A DNA stretch of 6,409 nt from Candidatus Galligastranaerophilus gallistercoris (GTDB lineage: Bacteria > Cyanobacteriota > Vampirovibrionia > Gastranaerophilales > Gastranaerophilaceae). Positions 1-5,555 of the stretch are shown one piece after another (the stretch's first letter is position 1; every line of letters begins with the position of its first letter). The notes under the pieces are model-generated. The model ran no database searches. It saw only the letters and a list, made by a program, of their open reading frames with translations, and was not told where the DNA came from. The stretch spans positions 1 to 6,409 of the forward strand of contig DVJH01000145.1 of NCBI GenBank assembly GCA_018710795.1, given 5' to 3'. The translations under genes and the position numbers were made by a program.

Positions 1-817
1 CGGCTAAATTAAGCGCGTTTGTATGTGTTATTATGGTTCTTCTGATATCGCCGTCCGTTAAAATGCCGGCCAGTTTCCCAGACCCGTCGCAAACAAGCGT
101 GCACCCGAGGTGCATATCCGAGATATATTTAACCGCAATATCAAAAGGAGTATCCTGATTTATTACGGGAAGTTTTTCACCCTTTATCATAAGTTCTTCG
201 ACTTTATATAATATTCCTTTACCGAGCGCTCCCGAAGGATGAAACAAAAGAAAATCTTCTTTTGAAAACCCGCGCTTTTTCAACAGGCAAACCGCAATCG
301 CATCCCCCATTGCAAGGGTAACGGTCGTGCTTGCGGTGGGGGCTTTATTCAGGGGGCAAGCCTCTTTTTCAACCGAAATATCAAGAACAACGTCCGATTT
401 TTCGGCGAGCGTTGAATGCAGACCGCCCGTCAGACCCACAATCGGAACTCCGAATCTTTTAATTAAAGGAAGAAGGTTTAACAATTCGCCCGTTTCACCG
501 CTGTTTGAAATAGCAATAACAACATCCTGCTTAGTTATAATCCCCGAATCTCCGTGGGTGGATTCGGCAGGGTGAAGAAATACGGCGGGCGTTCCCGTTG
601 AACACAATGTCGCCGCAATTTTTCTTCCGATAAGACCGGATTTACCCATGCCGGTAACAACAACTTTACCTTTGCAGGAATATAAAATATCTATCGCCCT
701 GTTAAAATCGGCATTCAGTTTGTTTTTAAGAGCAAGAATGGAATTTGCTTCAATATCAAAAACTTCGATTGCGCTTGAAATTAAATCATCTTTATTAATA
801 ACACATTCTTTTTGCAT
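1..817 (-). CDS. kdsD: Arabinose-5-phosphate isomerase, KdsD/KpsF family (partial, C-terminus outside window)
   Basis: Interconverts ribulose 5-phosphate and arabinose 5-phosphate, the first committed step toward Kdo of lipopolysaccharide; cytoplasmic. I read 272 codons from the ATG at 817, with no stop before the left edge. The N-terminal two thirds is a sugar isomerase (SIS) domain: GMGKSG at 56-61, HPAE at 82-85 then H88, SNSGETGE at 104-111, CPLN at 154-157, STT at 163-165, MGD at 170-172 and FHPSGALG at 192-199. K59, E111, E152 and H193 fall at the positions proposed as catalytic in E. coli KdsD. Residues 208-265 form the first CBS domain (ending LTDGDIRR). The family is about 320-330 residues, so most of the second CBS domain is off-window. 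The start is supported by GGGAG at 826-830, 8 nt upstream. Divergent from the STAS-like/aldolase pair. GutQ is the paralogous alternative; sequence alone does not separate the two. Confidence 0.95.
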   Translation of the reverse strand, partial: MQKECVINKDDLISSAIEVFDIEANSILALKNKLNADFNRAIDILYSCKGKVVVTGMGKSGLIGRKIAATLCSTGTPAVFLHPAESTHGDSGIITKQDVVIAISNSGETGELLNLLPLIKRFGVPIVGLTGGLHSTLAEKSDVVLDISVEKEACPLNKAPTASTTVTLAMGDAIAVCLLKKRGFSKEDFLLFHPSGALGKGILYKVEELMIKGEKLPVINQDTPFDIAVKYISDMHLGCTLVCDGSGKLAGILTDGDIRRTIITHTNALNLA

Positions 818-840
818 TGTTTTTTCTCCCGACAGGAAAA

Positions 841-869
841 ATTATACAATAAAAAGAGTATTTTTTTAA
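841..869 (-). promoter_or_regulatory. Putative sigma-70-type promoter of kdsD
   Basis: On the minus strand a perfect TATAAT lies at 846-841, preceded by a 17-nt spacer and a weak TTAAAA (869-864, 4 of 6 matches). Transcription would begin near 834, leaving a leader of roughly 17 nt that carries the GGGAG ribosome site. A second TATAAT at 875-870 without a clear -35 could be an alternative. The region is very A/T rich, so chance matches are likely. Confidence 0.4.
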
Positions 870-933
870 ATTATAAGAAAACAAAAAATCCAATCTGCCG
901 ATAAATTAAACATAGATCGGAAGAGAAAATTTT

Positions 934-1200
934 ATGACGGCAAACACGGTTAATAAAGAAGAAGAAAAACTCACAAAAAAGATTGCAAGTTTCTTGTGTT
1001 CGGCTCAAAATGAACTTACAATCAACATAAGCAGATTAAATTTTATTGATGCGTCAAGAACCGCATTGTTAAATTCAACAAAATGCTATGTAAAAGATCC
1101 TTTTAAAAAAATTAACTGGATAGTAAAGGATGAAAACGTAAAAAATATTATCATGCCTTTTAAGCTTGATAATATGGAAATAATAGCAAACAAGGATTAA
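934..1200 (+). CDS. Small STAS-like protein (88 aa)
   Basis: Function not firmly recognised. The core (residues 28-80) reads like a minimal STAS/anti-anti-sigma fold: a beta strand LTINISRLNFIDAS at 28-41 leads into a helix, then a strand INWIVKDENV at 60-69 and a final strand near 80-84. In SpoIIAA-type proteins the corresponding DSSG loop carries the phosphorylated serine; here it is D39-A40-S41-R42, so the serine is kept but the following glycine is not. The N-terminus (1-20) is charged and lysine/glutamate rich. No signal peptide or membrane segment. GAAGAG at 920-925 can serve as ribosome site, 8 nt before the ATG. The aldolase gene starts 3 nt after the stop, so the two are probably cotranscribed, but I see no known functional link. 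It may bind a partner protein rather than act as an enzyme; the STAS assignment is inference from pattern only. Confidence 0.7.
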   Translation: MTANTVNKEEEKLTKKIASFLCSAQNELTINISRLNFIDASRTALLNSTKCYVKDPFKKINWIVKDENVKNIIMPFKLDNMEIIANKD

Positions 1201-1203
1201 AAA

Positions 1204-1806
1204 ATGGCAAACGTAATCAAAGCAATCCATGAAAATAAACTTATAGGGATTATAAGAGAAAACGACGCAAAAAAAGCAATAGAGATTGCAAATGCCTATA
1301 TTGAAGGCGGAATTAAAATTATAGAAATGGCGGCATCCATTGATGCGGTCAGAGAAGTGGCAAAAAACGAAGAGGTTTTTGTTGCAAGAGGCGGAATAAT
1401 AACAAGAGAACAGGCGCTTGAAGCCATAAAAGCCAATGCGAAATTTCTCGTGTCGCCGATTTTGCAAATGGGGCTCGTTAAACTTTCAAGCGGCTATAAA
1501 ACGCCGCTGGTTTTAACCGCAACAACCCCCAACGAAGCATATCAGGCATGGCAGGCAAGAATTCCTCTTATTAAAATATATCCGATTAAAGATTTGGGCG
1601 GAGCAGGATATATAGAAGAATTATTAAGACCAATGCGCTTTTTAAACGTTATGCCGACGGGTTCAATCAAAGTTGAAGACATAAAAGATTACCTTAAAGC
1701 AGGTGCAACGGCGGTGGGGCTCGGCAGAGCATTATATTTTAACAAATCGTATGATGAAATCAAAGAAACGGTAAAAGAGGCGGTAAAAGCCGCAGAATTG
1801 ATTTAA
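1204..1806 (+). CDS. eda: KDPG/KHG aldolase family protein (Eda-like)
   Basis: Class I aldolase family that cleaves 2-keto-3-deoxy-6-phosphogluconate to pyruvate plus glyceraldehyde 3-phosphate, and/or 4-hydroxy-2-oxoglutarate to pyruvate plus glyoxylate. The 200 residues match the usual 200-215 length and TIM-barrel order: GIIREND 15-21, GGIKIIEM 35-42, RGGI 62-65, FLVSP 81-85, TATTPNEA 105-112, IKIYPIK 123-129, GGAGYIEEL 132-140, MPTGSI 150-155, AVGLG 170-174. The Schiff-base lysine is K124 and the catalytic glutamate E41. The phosphate/carboxylate-binding arginine of E. coli Eda (IEVTLRT) is replaced by S45, the GAGT threonine by glycine (R62-G63-G64), and TGG by TGS. Cyanobacterial homologues, as I remember them, also lack that arginine, so substrate choice may differ. 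AAGGA at the end of the preceding gene, about 8 nt upstream, is the ribosome site; likely operon with the STAS-like gene. The stop overlaps the convergent cyclo-ligase stop. Confidence 0.9.
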   Translation: MANVIKAIHENKLIGIIRENDAKKAIEIANAYIEGGIKIIEMAASIDAVREVAKNEEVFVARGGIITREQALEAIKANAKFLVSPILQMGLVKLSSGYKTPLVLTATTPNEAYQAWQARIPLIKIYPIKDLGGAGYIEELLRPMRFLNVMPTGSIKVEDIKDYLKAGATAVGLGRALYFNKSYDEIKETVKEAVKAAELI

Positions 1807-2312
1807 TCCGTTATTATTGCGTCAACTTTTATATCAAAATTATCGGTCGGAACTTTATCGACAACAAGCTCTTTATTGATTACCGCAATTTTTTTTGCGC
1901 TGAAAAGCGGATTTGAAAATAATCTGTCATAATATCCCTTTCCGTATCCGAGACGGTTTAAATCTTTATCTGCGGCAAGTGCCGGTATAAAAGCAAGGTC
2001 AATAACGGAAGGTAAAACTGGTTTTGTCAGGGGCTCCATAATATTAAATGCGCCTTTTATGAGCTCACCCTCGTAAGGACATATTTCAAGATAATCCTCT
2101 TTAACTTTCGGAAGATAAAAATTCTTGCCTTCAACTTTTAATAGTTCAAGAAGATTAATTTCAAATTTAAGAGGATAAAAAATTAAAATATTTTTTGCAT
2201 TCAAAAAATCGCTTAAACTTTTAATTTTTAAGACAATCTTATCCGATGCCTCAACTTGGTTTAAGCTTTTTCTTAAAAGTGAGTTTATTTTTCTTAATTC
2301 AAATTTATTCAC
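1803..2312 (-). CDS. 5-formyltetrahydrofolate cyclo-ligase (MTHFS)
   Basis: ATP-dependent conversion of 5-formyltetrahydrofolate to 5,10-methenyltetrahydrofolate, returning the folate storage form to one-carbon metabolism; cytoplasmic. Family marks: N-terminal basic helix ELRKINSLLRKSL (5-17), IFYPLKFEINL (44-54) where folate is bound, LPKV (67-70), KGAFNIMEP (86-94), DLAFIPALAAD (105-115), and the signature RLGYGKGYYDR (120-130) for phosphate/ATP binding, closing with VPTDNFDIKVDAIITD (154-169). At 169 residues it is slightly shorter than the usual 180-200. The start is GTG at 2312-2310; an in-frame TAA at 2324-2322 rules out a longer ATG form, and the two nearby ATGs (2320, 2314) are out of frame. 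No Shine-Dalgarno is visible. Its last four bases overlap the aldolase gene. Probably follows the HIT gene and the candidate small ORF on the same strand. Confidence 0.93.
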   Translation of the reverse strand: MNKFELRKINSLLRKSLNQVEASDKIVLKIKSLSDFLNAKNILIFYPLKFEINLLELLKVEGKNFYLPKVKEDYLEICPYEGELIKGAFNIMEPLTKPVLPSVIDLAFIPALAADKDLNRLGYGKGYYDRLFSNPLFSAKKIAVINKELVVDKVPTDNFDIKVDAIITD

Positions 2313-2318
2313 ATATTC

Positions 2319-2348
2319 ATTTTATGCCAAATTGAATAAATTTTTCAA
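2319..2348 (-). promoter_or_regulatory. Possible promoter directly in front of the cyclo-ligase start
   Basis: Minus strand TTGAAA (2348-2343), an 18-nt spacer, and TAAAAT (2324-2319). The -10 box ends 6 nt before the GTG at 2312, so a transcript from it would start at or next to the start codon and be leaderless. The match to consensus is fair in an A/T-rich region; cotranscription from upstream is an equally good explanation. Confidence 0.3.
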
Positions 2349-2447
2349 AATCACAATCCAAAAGCATGGTTTGGTTTCTTTTTTTTCTTCTTTTCGTTCT
2401 TCTTTCTGATAAGCAGCGAGAAAACTCATAAATTCTTCAGAATACAT
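2322..2447 (-). CDS. Candidate small protein, 41 aa
   Basis: Not recognised. ATG at 2447-2445, TAA at 2324-2322. AAGGAG (2464-2459) lies 11 nt upstream, somewhat far but a full-strength match, and an in-frame TAA six codons upstream confines the frame. The product would start MYSEEFMSFLAAYQ, continue with a highly charged Lys/Glu stretch (about residues 15-27) and end in a hydrophobic/aromatic tail around CFWIVILKNLFNLA (28-41). This is the layout of a small amphipathic or membrane-touching peptide. It lies in the 216-bp gap between the HIT gene and the cyclo-ligase, on the same strand and in the same frame as the cyclo-ligase, whose GTG follows 9 nt after its stop. The charged part is encoded by a purine-rich run that could stay open by chance, so it may be a non-coding leader instead. 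Confidence 0.4.
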   Translation of the reverse strand: MYSEEFMSFLAAYQKEERKEEKKETKPCFWIVILKNLFNLA

Positions 2448-2528
2448 TGAATATAAGACTCCTTAATTCCTCATACCATTTAATAAAGAATTTTTAAAGG
2501 AAAAAATTGCTCTTTGTGTAAAGTTATT

Positions 2529-2861
2529 TTAACCGGGCGGCCAATTCAAAGGGCGCCCCGAGATAACATGGATATGCAGATGAAAAACTTCCTGCCCCGC
2601 ACCTTTGCCCGTATTGATAACGGTTCTGTAATCCGTAATATTTAATTTTTTACACGATATATTTACCGCACTTAAAAGTTCGCCCATAAGCTCTTTATCG
2701 TCAAGCTCTCTTAAACTTTCAACGTGGATTTTGGGGACAACAAGCAGATGAACGGGCGCAACGGGGTTAATATCTTTAAATACGGCAACTTTATCGTTTT
2801 CATAGACAAATTCCGTATTAAATGCGCCGTTTGCAATTTTACAAAAGATACAATCGCTCAT
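2529..2861 (-). CDS. hinT: HIT-family (HinT-like) purine nucleotide phosphoramidase
   Basis: Histidine-triad hydrolase of the HinT branch, acting on AMP-lysine and other nucleoside phosphoramidates; cytoplasmic, usually a homodimer. Complete at 110 residues, the normal size. CIFCKI at 4-9 gives the C4/C7 pair that in many members helps bind zinc; FKDINPVAPVHLLVVPK spans 28-44; NTGKGAGQ (83-90) precedes the catalytic triad HLHIHVI at 94-100 (H94, H96, H98, with H96 the expected nucleophile). The C-terminal GRPLNWPPG (102-110) is typical of bacterial HinT. GGAG at 2872-2869 sits 7 nt before the ATG, a good ribosome site. The promoter at 2887-2915 drives it, divergent from the exported protein at 2953. 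Physiological substrate cannot be told from sequence. Confidence 0.95.
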   Translation of the reverse strand: MSDCIFCKIANGAFNTEFVYENDKVAVFKDINPVAPVHLLVVPKIHVESLRELDDKELMGELLSAVNISCKKLNITDYRTVINTGKGAGQEVFHLHIHVISGRPLNWPPG

Positions 2862-2886
2862 ACAATTTCTCCGTCATTAAGGAATG

Positions 2887-2915
2887 ATTTTACACATGCA
2901 TACGGCATGTGGCAA
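2887..2915 (-). promoter_or_regulatory. Promoter of the HIT gene
   Basis: Minus strand TTGCCA (2915-2910, 5 of 6), exactly 17-nt spacer, TAAAAT (2892-2887, 5 of 6). Transcription would start near 2880, giving a leader of about 19 nt with the GGAG site. The spacer is occupied almost fully by the inverted repeat at 2893-2911. Confidence 0.55.
2893..2911. promoter_or_regulatory. Candidate operator: perfect 7-bp inverted repeat
   Basis: CACATGC (2893-2899), 5-nt centre ATACG, GCATGTG (2905-2911). The 19-bp element lies between the -35 and -10 of the HIT promoter and 8 bp upstream of the -35 of the divergent promoter for the gene at 2953. The size and placement fit a dimeric repressor site. It is more G/C rich than its surroundings, and no U-run follows on either strand, which argues against a terminator. 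Confidence 0.45.
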
Positions 2916-2918
2916 ATT

Positions 2919-2946
2919 TTGAACAAAATAATTAAGGTAGTATAAT
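2919..2946 (+). promoter_or_regulatory. Promoter of the exported protein gene at 2953
   Basis: TTGAAC (2919-2924, 4 of 6), 16-nt spacer, perfect TATAAT (2941-2946). The -10 box ends only 6 nt before the ATG at 2953, so the expected start point coincides with the start codon. The only SD-like sequence, AAGG at 2934-2937, is 15 nt upstream of the ATG and would lie upstream of the transcript start. A leaderless messenger is therefore predicted. Confidence 0.5.
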
Positions 2947-2952
2947 TAAATT

Positions 2953-4050
2953 ATGAAAAACGGACTTAAAAAAATTGTCTGCGCCTTGATTTTATCAAGC
3001 TATCTTTCAATTGCAACCGCAACGGCGGAACCGCTTAAAGGTTCGGTTACGGAAAATGAAAAACTGCCCGATGAAAAAATGTTTACGGGTGAAGTTGACA
3101 CGCTTGATAAAAAAGACAATATAAAACTTACCGTATCACACGTTATAAGCGGCGCAATAAACGAAGCGGGAGATGAATTTTTTGCCGAAATAACGGAGGA
3201 CGTTAAAGGAGAAAAAGGCGTCATCATCCCCAAAGGTTCAATTGTCCACGGCATAATTCAGCATATACAGGACCCCAAAAAATTAAACCGCGACGGCTAT
3301 ATGATAACGGCATTTGACTATCTTGTTACACCGGACGGCAGAAAAATTCCGATTCAGGGCAGCTTATCAACGAAAGAAAATCTGGCAAAAGGAACAATTA
3401 AAAACGTAGCGCAGCATGCGGGCGTTACACTCGTCGGGGGAGCATTGGGCGGATTGATGAGTATAAACCTGCTCGGGCTTGAAACCGCCATAGCTTCACA
3501 CGGGCTCACCGCAGCGGGGGGTGCCGCCATAGGGGGCGCAATCGGGCTTGTATCCATGATGAATAAAAAAGGAAATGTTGAAAGCTTAAGCCCCGGAGAT
3601 GAATTTGAGATAAAAATACTCGGTGAAATTGATCTTCCCGTATTTTCCGAAGACGCATTCAAAGAAGACGATATATATATCGAAGGATTAAATGTAGATA
3701 TATACAGCGCAAAATATACAAAAGACCCGTTCGGGGACGATAACTTTATTACATTAAACTTAAAAATAGATAATATGAGCAATATGGATTTTTATCCGTT
3801 TGATATAGCATTAATGGATGACGTTAAAAAAATATATTATCCGTCACCTTTCAGCGACAACGATATATGGTTCGGCACAATTAAATCCGGCGAAAGAGCA
3901 ACGGGGAAAATATCTTTTTCCGTTACAAGCAAAAAAAACAAACACTGGCTTATTTTTATGGACAGAGGAACAAGAAAGCCGGTGGCAAAATATTCTATTG
4001 AATCGAATTTAATGTCCGATAAAGATAAAAAAGTTAAAAAAAGGGGCTGA
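2953..4050 (+). CDS. Exported protein of unknown function with glycine-rich hydrophobic middle segment
   Basis: Not assigned to a named family. A Sec signal is clear: basic MKNGLKK, hydrophobic core to about residue 20, and an A-T-A site predicting cleavage after A25. Domain 1 (about 58-140) is beta-rich and reads as a 'demand for stable, polymer-free range' pattern seen in many envelope proteins: GDEFFAEITEDV (73-84), GVIIPKGSIVHG (89-100), then FDYLVTPDGRKIPIQG (121-136). A glycine-rich hydrophobic stretch follows (157-203, with GGALGG and GGAAIGGAIG), then LSPGDEFEIKI (212-222). This order recalls the TrbI/VirB10-like periplasmic fold in outline only. The C-terminal part (about 241-350) looks like an immunoglobulin-like beta sandwich of the DUF4352 kind: LNLKIDNMSN, then GTIKSGERATGKISFSV (308-324). 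The tail is lysine rich. Likely periplasmic or membrane-associated. The 461-residue gene follows after 70 nt with no clear terminator between. Confidence 0.85.
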   Translation: MKNGLKKIVCALILSSYLSIATATAEPLKGSVTENEKLPDEKMFTGEVDTLDKKDNIKLTVSHVISGAINEAGDEFFAEITEDVKGEKGVIIPKGSIVHGIIQHIQDPKKLNRDGYMITAFDYLVTPDGRKIPIQGSLSTKENLAKGTIKNVAQHAGVTLVGGALGGLMSINLLGLETAIASHGLTAAGGAAIGGAIGLVSMMNKKGNVESLSPGDEFEIKILGEIDLPVFSEDAFKEDDIYIEGLNVDIYSAKYTKDPFGDDNFITLNLKIDNMSNMDFYPFDIALMDDVKKIYYPSPFSDNDIWFGTIKSGERATGKISFSVTSKKNKHWLIFMDRGTRKPVAKYSIESNLMSDKDKKVKKRG

Positions 4051-4120
4051 ATTTTGGCAATTTTCGTTAGTGCGCGGTTTTTATAAATACATAAGAGAAC
4101 AATAAATTAAGTATTATAAA

Positions 4121-5506
4121 ATGCAAAATAGCGTAAATCAAAGCACCCTGCTGCAAACATACATACAACAAAATAAAACGGTGCCGAACAATTCGGCGCT
4201 TGGCGGCATTATGGCAAAAAACGGCATACAGCCGCAAATTATGCCGAATCAAACCGACGGGGACAGTTTTGAAAACAGCGCAAATAACAACAACGGCGGC
4301 AGCAGCACAAAAAGAACGGTTGCAAAATTCGCACTCGGAGGAGCCGTCATATTAAGCGCCGCTGCGGGAATAATAGCGGCATTCAGACATAAAGGCGGAG
4401 CCGTTAAGAGCTTTAAAAATTTATTTAAAAAGAAACCGACAGTACCCAAAAACATTGAAGAAACCGGGCAAAAACTCAAAGAACAGTTTGAAAATATGGG
4501 CGAACTGCAAAAAGGCGCCGACAATATAAACAATGCCAAAGATTCGGTCGTAAGGCATTTTCTCTCAAAAATCCCGGGGTTTAAAAGGTTTGACAACTGG
4601 GCATCAAATTTATATAAAAAAGCCGCACACAAAACCCTGTCTAAAAGCTACGGAAAAGCTTTCGATATAACAAGAGCATCGGATGACGTTATACTTGATG
4701 CAATTAAAAACAATGCCGACCCTAAATCGGCAAGGTTAAGAGAGCTTATAGAAAAAAGACAAAATGCGCTAAAAGAATTCTGCGATCCCGAAAATATTTC
4801 AAAGAGAATGCAGGAATTGGACAAATCAATGGAAAGGCTCGATGTTGAAGCCTGGGAAAAAATTAAAAAATTAAGGCCTAAAAATATAAGAGGATTTGCA
4901 AAAAAATACTCAACAACAAGTTTGGCAGAAGGCAGATTAAAACAATCAAAGAAAATTCAAAACGAACTTACGGAAAAATTTGTAAACGGCGGACTCAATA
5001 AAAAAGAAGCCGAAGAATTCAGTGAACTTATAGAAATTTTAGGCAAAGAAAAGCCCAAGATTTTAAAAAGCAGCCAAAGGGCACAAAAAGCATTCAAATG
5101 CGCATTTACAAAGGAGCAGACTGATTTATTCGAAAAATTAAGGGATATAAATTACGGCGCTGCGCCCAATGATGTTTTAAGCATATTTGAAACTGTAGGA
5201 TTGCTCGGTTTATATACCGCACAGGCTGACACCAAAGAAGAAAGGGTAAGCGTAAGCTTAACGACCGGTATACCGCTGCTTGCAAGCCTTGGAACAACAA
5301 TTGTTGCAACAAGCAAAATGGTAAGCGGGGCAAAAGCGCTGGTATTAGGTCTTGCTACAGGTGCCGTTGCGAACAGAATAGGCAAATTTGTCGATAAAAA
5401 ATATCTTGAATCAAAAGGCATGGACGAATCGCCCAAGACAATCATAACCATTGATGATTATGTCAATACGATAAAACAGGATACAAAGACAATTTTAGGA
5501 CAATAA
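4121..5506 (+). CDS. Uncharacterised 461-aa protein with N- and C-terminal hydrophobic segments
   Basis: Not recognised. The first 65 residues are Asn/Gln/Ser rich and low in complexity (NNNNGGSS at 56-63), without a cleavable signal. A hydrophobic helix at about 69-88 (ending GIIAAF) could span the membrane, followed by a basic stretch RHKGGAVKSFKNLFKKK. Residues 110-350 are strongly helical and charged, with coiled-coil-like runs at about 205-250 and 270-325. Near the C-terminus there is a hydrophobic region: SIFETVGLLGLYTA (354-367), TGIPLLASLGTTIVATS (382-398) and ALVLGLATGAVANRIG (406-421). The end is a short hydrophilic tail. A membrane-anchored structural or secretion-related protein is possible, but nothing proves it. 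I have the impression that proteins of this build recur as paralogues in gut Gastranaerophilales; unverified. ATG 4121 is preceded by no Shine-Dalgarno; TATAAA (4082-4087) and TATTAT (4112-4117) are weak -10 candidates. M31 is an alternative start. Confidence 0.82.
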   Translation: MQNSVNQSTLLQTYIQQNKTVPNNSALGGIMAKNGIQPQIMPNQTDGDSFENSANNNNGGSSTKRTVAKFALGGAVILSAAAGIIAAFRHKGGAVKSFKNLFKKKPTVPKNIEETGQKLKEQFENMGELQKGADNINNAKDSVVRHFLSKIPGFKRFDNWASNLYKKAAHKTLSKSYGKAFDITRASDDVILDAIKNNADPKSARLRELIEKRQNALKEFCDPENISKRMQELDKSMERLDVEAWEKIKKLRPKNIRGFAKKYSTTSLAEGRLKQSKKIQNELTEKFVNGGLNKKEAEEFSELIEILGKEKPKILKSSQRAQKAFKCAFTKEQTDLFEKLRDINYGAAPNDVLSIFETVGLLGLYTAQADTKEERVSVSLTTGIPLLASLGTTIVATSKMVSGAKALVLGLATGAVANRIGKFVDKKYLESKGMDESPKTIITIDDYVNTIKQDTKTILGQ

Positions 5507-5537
5507 AAACCGCCTTTTATAACAAAAAGCGGTTTTT
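5505..5537. terminator. Bidirectional intrinsic terminator
   Basis: AAAAACCGC (5505-5513) pairs with GCGGTTTTT (5529-5537); four further T:A pairs can form inside after a single bulged C. Each strand ends in a T run, so it can stop both the plus-strand gene at 4121 (its stop codon overlaps the stem) and the ferredoxin gene, whose stop lies 18 nt away on the minus strand. Confidence 0.8.
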
Positions 5538-5555
5538 ATATTATTGAAAAATCAA

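Noticed and set aside
327..869. Plus-strand open frames across the first 870 bases
   Set aside because: They are antisense to kdsD, whose minus-strand reading gives every SIS and CBS motif; their predicted proteins are Ser/Thr-rich with no recognisable pattern.
1075..1467. 130-codon minus-strand frame over the STAS-like and aldolase genes
   Set aside because: Rich in Phe, Tyr and Cys, typical of an antisense shadow of A-rich coding sequence, and it crosses two well-supported genes.
2312..2322. Idea that the 41-codon ORF is the broken-off N-terminus of the cyclo-ligase (nonsense mutation)
   Set aside because: The cyclo-ligase is already complete from its GTG, with the family's usual N-terminal basic helix, and the small ORF shows no likeness to an extension.
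2724..2945. 73-codon plus-strand frame over the HIT gene and divergent promoter
   Set aside because: Antisense to HIT, and its end runs through the promoter elements at 2887-2946.
3000..3782. Minus-strand frames inside the exported protein gene
   Set aside because: Ser/Pro-rich shadows; the plus frame has a signal peptide and coherent domains.
4041..4090. Possible terminator after the exported protein gene
   Set aside because: GCGCGGTTTTT ends in a T run but I find no upstream complement able to form a stem.
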